From Pseudomonadota bacterium (GTDB taxonomy: Bacteria; Myxococcota_A; Polyangia; Haliangiales; Haliangiaceae): a DNA stretch of 11,101 nucleotides. Within the stretch, counting starts at the first letter, position 1, and the number at the start of each line of letters is the position of its first letter. The notes beneath the pieces are model-generated. The model was not told the origin of the DNA. It made no database searches and was given only the letters and a program-made list of their open reading frames with translations. Location: assembly GCA_023386455.1 (NCBI GenBank), contig JAEWJO010000399.1, positions 1-11,101 on the forward strand. Reading direction: 5' to 3'. Shown here piece by piece: positions 9,434 through 11,101 of the stretch. Both the position numbers and the translations under genes were made by a program.

Positions 9434-9879
9434 TTCGGTTCGCCTCGGGCGCCAGTCATCGCGGTCGCGCCGTCCTCGTCCTCTTCGGTCTTGAGATAGA
9501 ACGGATACACCAGGTTCTTCTTGTCGTTCTTGCCGGCGATCACGTACTCGATGCGGATATCGAGCCGGTTCGGTTCGTCGGCGTTAGGCGTCGCCGTGCA
9601 CTTCACTTCGTCGATGCGCGGCTCGTACTTGTACAGCGCCTCTTCGCAATAGAACTCGGCGCGCGCGGCGGTGATCGGGTTGTTCGGCGCGAACATCAGG
9701 TCGTGGATCCGGCAGCCGAAATCCGGACGGTTGATGCGCTCCCCCGGCGCGGTGCCGAGGATGATGAACATGCACTGACGGACGTTCTCCTCGAACATCG
9801 AGCTGGAGACGCCGCCGTTGAGGTTCACGGAGACCGGGAAGCGGAGGCCCTTCCCGAGGAAGTCGCGATCGTTTGACAT
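9430..9879 (-). CDS. gp25-like baseplate wedge protein (Afp9 type)
   Basis: This 149-residue protein matches the gp25/GPW family, whose members (T4 gp25, TssE, Afp9) sit in the baseplate wedge and trigger sheath assembly from the inner ring. Visible hallmarks are the opening SNDRDFLGKGLRFPV, the GERINRPDFGCRIHDL block at about residues 46-61, and the EPR triad in KYEPRID at 84-90, which is the family's most conserved motif. The C-terminus is acidic (KTEEDEDG). I chose ATG 9879 because homologues begin at this point; the frame continues upstream to 10005, but that stretch overlaps the zinc-ribbon gene and looks non-coding. No clear ribosome-binding site is visible. The stop overlaps the next start as ATGA (9433-9430), indicating translational coupling to the J protein. 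Length is normal for the family. Confidence 0.93.
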   Translation of the reverse strand: MSNDRDFLGKGLRFPVSVNLNGGVSSSMFEENVRQCMFIILGTAPGERINRPDFGCRIHDLMFAPNNPITAARAEFYCEEALYKYEPRIDEVKCTATPNADEPNRLDIRIEYVIAGKNDKKNLVYPFYLKTEEDEDGATAMTGARGEPK

Positions 9880-9896
9880 GGCGTTCGTGCCCGGCG

Positions 9897-10079
9897 TCAG
9901 GGTTGAAAGCGACCTTGAATGAACTTCTTGCACTTGCTGCAGGAGATGCGCGTCGAGCTCTCGACCTCTTCGATCGTCAGCGGACGGTGGTTGCAAAATG
10001 GACAACCCACCTCACCCGGTCGACCCGCTGCGACCATATCGAGAACATCCTGCCAAGCGATCAAGGCTTCCTCGTCCAC
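9897..10079 (-). CDS. small zinc-ribbon protein, first gene of the baseplate operon
   Basis: This gene encodes 60 residues from GTG 10079 to TGA 9897. Two CxxC pairs, CPFC and CSKC, are separated by 17 residues and would form a one-zinc ribbon. The N-terminal half looks helical (ALIAWQDVLDMVAAG). An in-frame TTG at 10151 would give 84 residues and add a CxC pair, but it lacks a ribosome-binding site and overlaps the candidate promoter, so I chose GTG. Third codon positions are visibly less GC-rich than in the neighbouring genes. The gp25-like gene begins 17 nt downstream, so the two are probably co-transcribed. I cannot name its family. It could be a regulator, an assembly factor or a structural peg. 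Two FHA proteins later in the operon carry similar CxxC ribbons, which hints at a shared structural theme. Confidence 0.7.
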   Translation of the reverse strand: MDEEALIAWQDVLDMVAAGRPGEVGCPFCNHRPLTIEEVESSTRISCSKCKKFIQGRFQP

Positions 10080-10088
10080 CTGCGAGAG

Positions 10089-10094
10089 TCCTTT
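10089..10094 (-). promoter_or_regulatory. ribosome-binding site deciding the GTG start
   Basis: AAAGGA (10094-10089) sits 9 nt before the GTG at 10079. The alternative in-frame TTG at 10151 has no comparable purine-rich site before it, and its TTG is also the first three bases of the candidate -35 box. This favours the shorter zinc-ribbon protein. Confidence 0.5.
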
Positions 10095-10121
10095 CGTTTC
10101 GACCCCTTCGAAGCAGACGCA

Positions 10122-10151
10122 ATCGTAGGGAACCGTGCTCGGTTCGGTCAA
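10122..10151 (-). promoter_or_regulatory. candidate sigma70-type promoter for the baseplate/FHA operon
   Basis: On the minus strand, TTGACC (10151-10146) matches five of six bases of the -35 consensus. An 18-nt spacer separates it from TACGAT (10127-10122), which matches four of six bases of the -10 consensus. Initiation would fall near 10115, giving a leader of about 35 nt before the ribosome-binding site and GTG start at 10079. It lies directly after the likely terminator, where a new transcription unit would be expected. The match is by eye and the -10 is imperfect. Confidence 0.35.
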
Positions 10152-10165
10152 CGACGTGACCCGCC

Positions 10166-10198
10166 AAAACGCGGAGCTGAGGGGTAACAGCCGCCGCG
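10166..10198 (-). terminator. probable intrinsic terminator after the low-complexity gene
   Basis: Read on the minus strand, the 5' arm CGCGGCGGCTG (10198-10188) can pair with CAGCTCCGCG (10179-10170) around an 8-nt loop. This gives CGCGG/CCGCG and GCTG/CAGC pairs joined by a G-U pair and one bulged C. TTTT follows at 10169-10166. It starts 15 nt after the TAG of the upstream gene. The T-run is short, so termination may be partial. No folding energy was computed. Confidence 0.5.
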
Positions 10199-10213
10199 GA
10201 TTTCTCTGAGTAC

Positions 10214-11101
10214 CTACGTTTTCTTGGTCGGGTCGATGCTGGCCTGAACCTCTGCATCGACGGAGACCTCCGCCCGCCCCTTCGCCACCTCGGCCGGATT
10301 GTTGATCGTGTCGGTTGCGACATTGACTTTCGCCTTCGCATCGGCGGGATCGATCGGCGCGCGCTCCATCGCCTCGTCGGTGGCTGCCGTCGTCGCTGCC
10401 GCAGACGCCGTGGCCGCCGGATCCTCCACGGCAACCTGGACGTCGGCCGCCGACTGCTGCGCGTCCTCGACGCGCGCCGTCTGCTGGTTCTTCGCGTCCA
10501 TGACCGCCGCCTGACGTGCCTCGACACCGGCGCGCGGGTCCTCGACGCCGACCTGCGCCGTCGCCTCCGCCGTCACCGAGCCCTCGACGTCGGTCTCGCG
10601 AATCTCCTCGACGCGCGCCTGGCCCTCGCCGACCGCGCTGCCCTGGACCGCGGCCTCGGCCCGTCCCTCGACGACGCCGCTCGCGTTGCCCTCGAGCACC
10701 GCGCTGCCATCGCCGCCGATCTCGTTCTTGATCGCCGCCTGTCCCGCGGACGCCGACACGCTTCCCTCCGCGTCGGCCACCGCAGACTGTGCACCCTGCG
10801 CCGGGTTCGCGCCGACGTCGAGGTCGGCCGCTGCGCCGGCACCGAGCCCGTCGCCGCTCGCCACCGACGACGCCGAATTGACCTGGCCCTCGACCTGCGC
10901 GCCCGCATCGACACCGACGCCGCCGATACCCGGCGCGCTCGGCTGCGAGTGCGAGACCGATGCGTCGAGGTTCGCGCCGCCGGGGCCCGCCGATCCGGAA
11001 ACGTTCGCGCCGACGTCGACGCGCGGTGCCGCGCTGCCGGCGTCCACCGCGCTCGCGCTCGCGCCCGAGCTCGGCGCGCCGAAGTTGCCGCCCTGCTGGC
11101 C
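10214..11101 (-). CDS. Ala/Gly/Val-rich low-complexity protein, 5' end outside window
   Basis: I do not recognise this protein. The frame is open to the window edge (11101) and ends at TAG (10216-10214), so at least 295 residues are visible. A GTG at 11047 could start translation, but 18 open codons lie before it with the same composition, so I treat the gene as 5'-truncated by the window. The protein is dominated by Ala, Gly, Val, Ser, Asp, Glu and Gln, with almost no aromatic residues and no Cys. Short stretches alternate small and hydrophobic residues (for example VDVGANVSGSAG, VEGSVTAEATAQVGVED, AEVSVDAEVQASID), and VEDP/VEDA recurs three times in the C-terminal half. This could be disordered, or a repetitive beta or coiled structure. 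It lies just before the baseplate genes, so a role in the injection system is possible but unproven. A likely terminator follows, so it ends the preceding transcription unit. Confidence 0.6.
   Translation of the reverse strand, partial: GQQGGNFGAPSSGASASAVDAGSAAPRVDVGANVSGSAGPGGANLDASVSHSQPSAPGIGGVGVDAGAQVEGQVNSASSVASGDGLGAGAAADLDVGANPAQGAQSAVADAEGSVSASAGQAAIKNEIGGDGSAVLEGNASGVVEGRAEAAVQGSAVGEGQARVEEIRETDVEGSVTAEATAQVGVEDPRAGVEARQAAVMDAKNQQTARVEDAQQSAADVQVAVEDPAATASAAATTAATDEAMERAPIDPADAKAKVNVATDTINNPAEVAKGRAEVSVDAEVQASIDPTKKT

Noticed and set aside
6428..9499. 1023-codon open frame on the plus strand
   Set aside because: It is the antisense shadow of the baseplate J gene. High third-position GC removes stops on the opposite strand. 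Its product is Arg/Asp/Val-rich with no recognisable motif.
9880..10005. N-terminal extension of the gp25 protein to an ATG at 10005
   Set aside because: The extension overlaps the zinc-ribbon gene and has no family resemblance. gp25-type proteins begin at the chosen ATG 9879.
10080..10151. Longer zinc-ribbon protein starting at TTG 10151
   Set aside because: There is no ribosome-binding site before the TTG, which also coincides with the candidate -35 box. The GTG at 10079 has AAAGGA at good spacing. The longer form is not excluded.

Overview
The window is GC-rich (roughly two-thirds G+C), densely packed, and every gene I can support is on the minus strand, so the layout reads from right to left. 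It looks like part of a contractile injection system (CIS) locus of the extracellular or phage-tail-like (eCIS/Afp/PVC) kind. High GC, FHA-rich Thr-phosphate signalling, and long Pro/Gln/Gly-rich linkers suggest a Myxococcota-like or related deltaproteobacterial genome. That taxonomic guess is inference; there is no marker gene here.

Layout. (1) At 11101-10214 is the 3' part of an Ala/Gly/Val/Asp-rich, low-complexity protein of unknown role. A plausible intrinsic terminator (10198-10166) follows its stop. (2) A candidate promoter (10151-10122) then opens a second unit. Its first gene is a tiny zinc-ribbon protein (GTG at 10079). (3) The baseplate block follows: a gp25-like wedge protein (9879-9430), a 1012-residue baseplate J/gp47-like protein (9433-6395), a tail-protein-I-like protein with an N-terminal PASTA domain (6395-5514), and a 510-residue eCIS-associated protein (5511-3979). 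(4) Finally comes a run of four FHA-domain genes: a Gln/Pro-rich zinc-ribbon FHA protein (3934-2999), a secreted-VWA/transmembrane/FHA protein (3002-1476), a small transmembrane/zinc-ribbon/FHA protein (1465-1007), and an FHA protein with a long Gly/Pro-rich tail (965-1). The last gene leaves the window and carries an apparent one-base frameshift near position 45.

Most junctions are ATGA or TAATG overlaps or gaps of a few bases, so genes 2 onward probably form one operon. The wedge proteins would build a contractile-tail baseplate. The most interesting feature is what is attached to it: four FHA modules, two of them on predicted inner-membrane proteins facing the cytoplasm, and one on a protein whose VWA domain faces the periplasm. 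A PASTA domain sits on a baseplate subunit as well. FHA and PASTA domains are both typical of Ser/Thr-kinase signalling. The working hypothesis is a membrane-docked, phospho-regulated CIS rather than a freely released one. No kinase, phosphatase, sheath, tube, spike, PAAR, AAA+ ATPase or effector gene is visible in the window.
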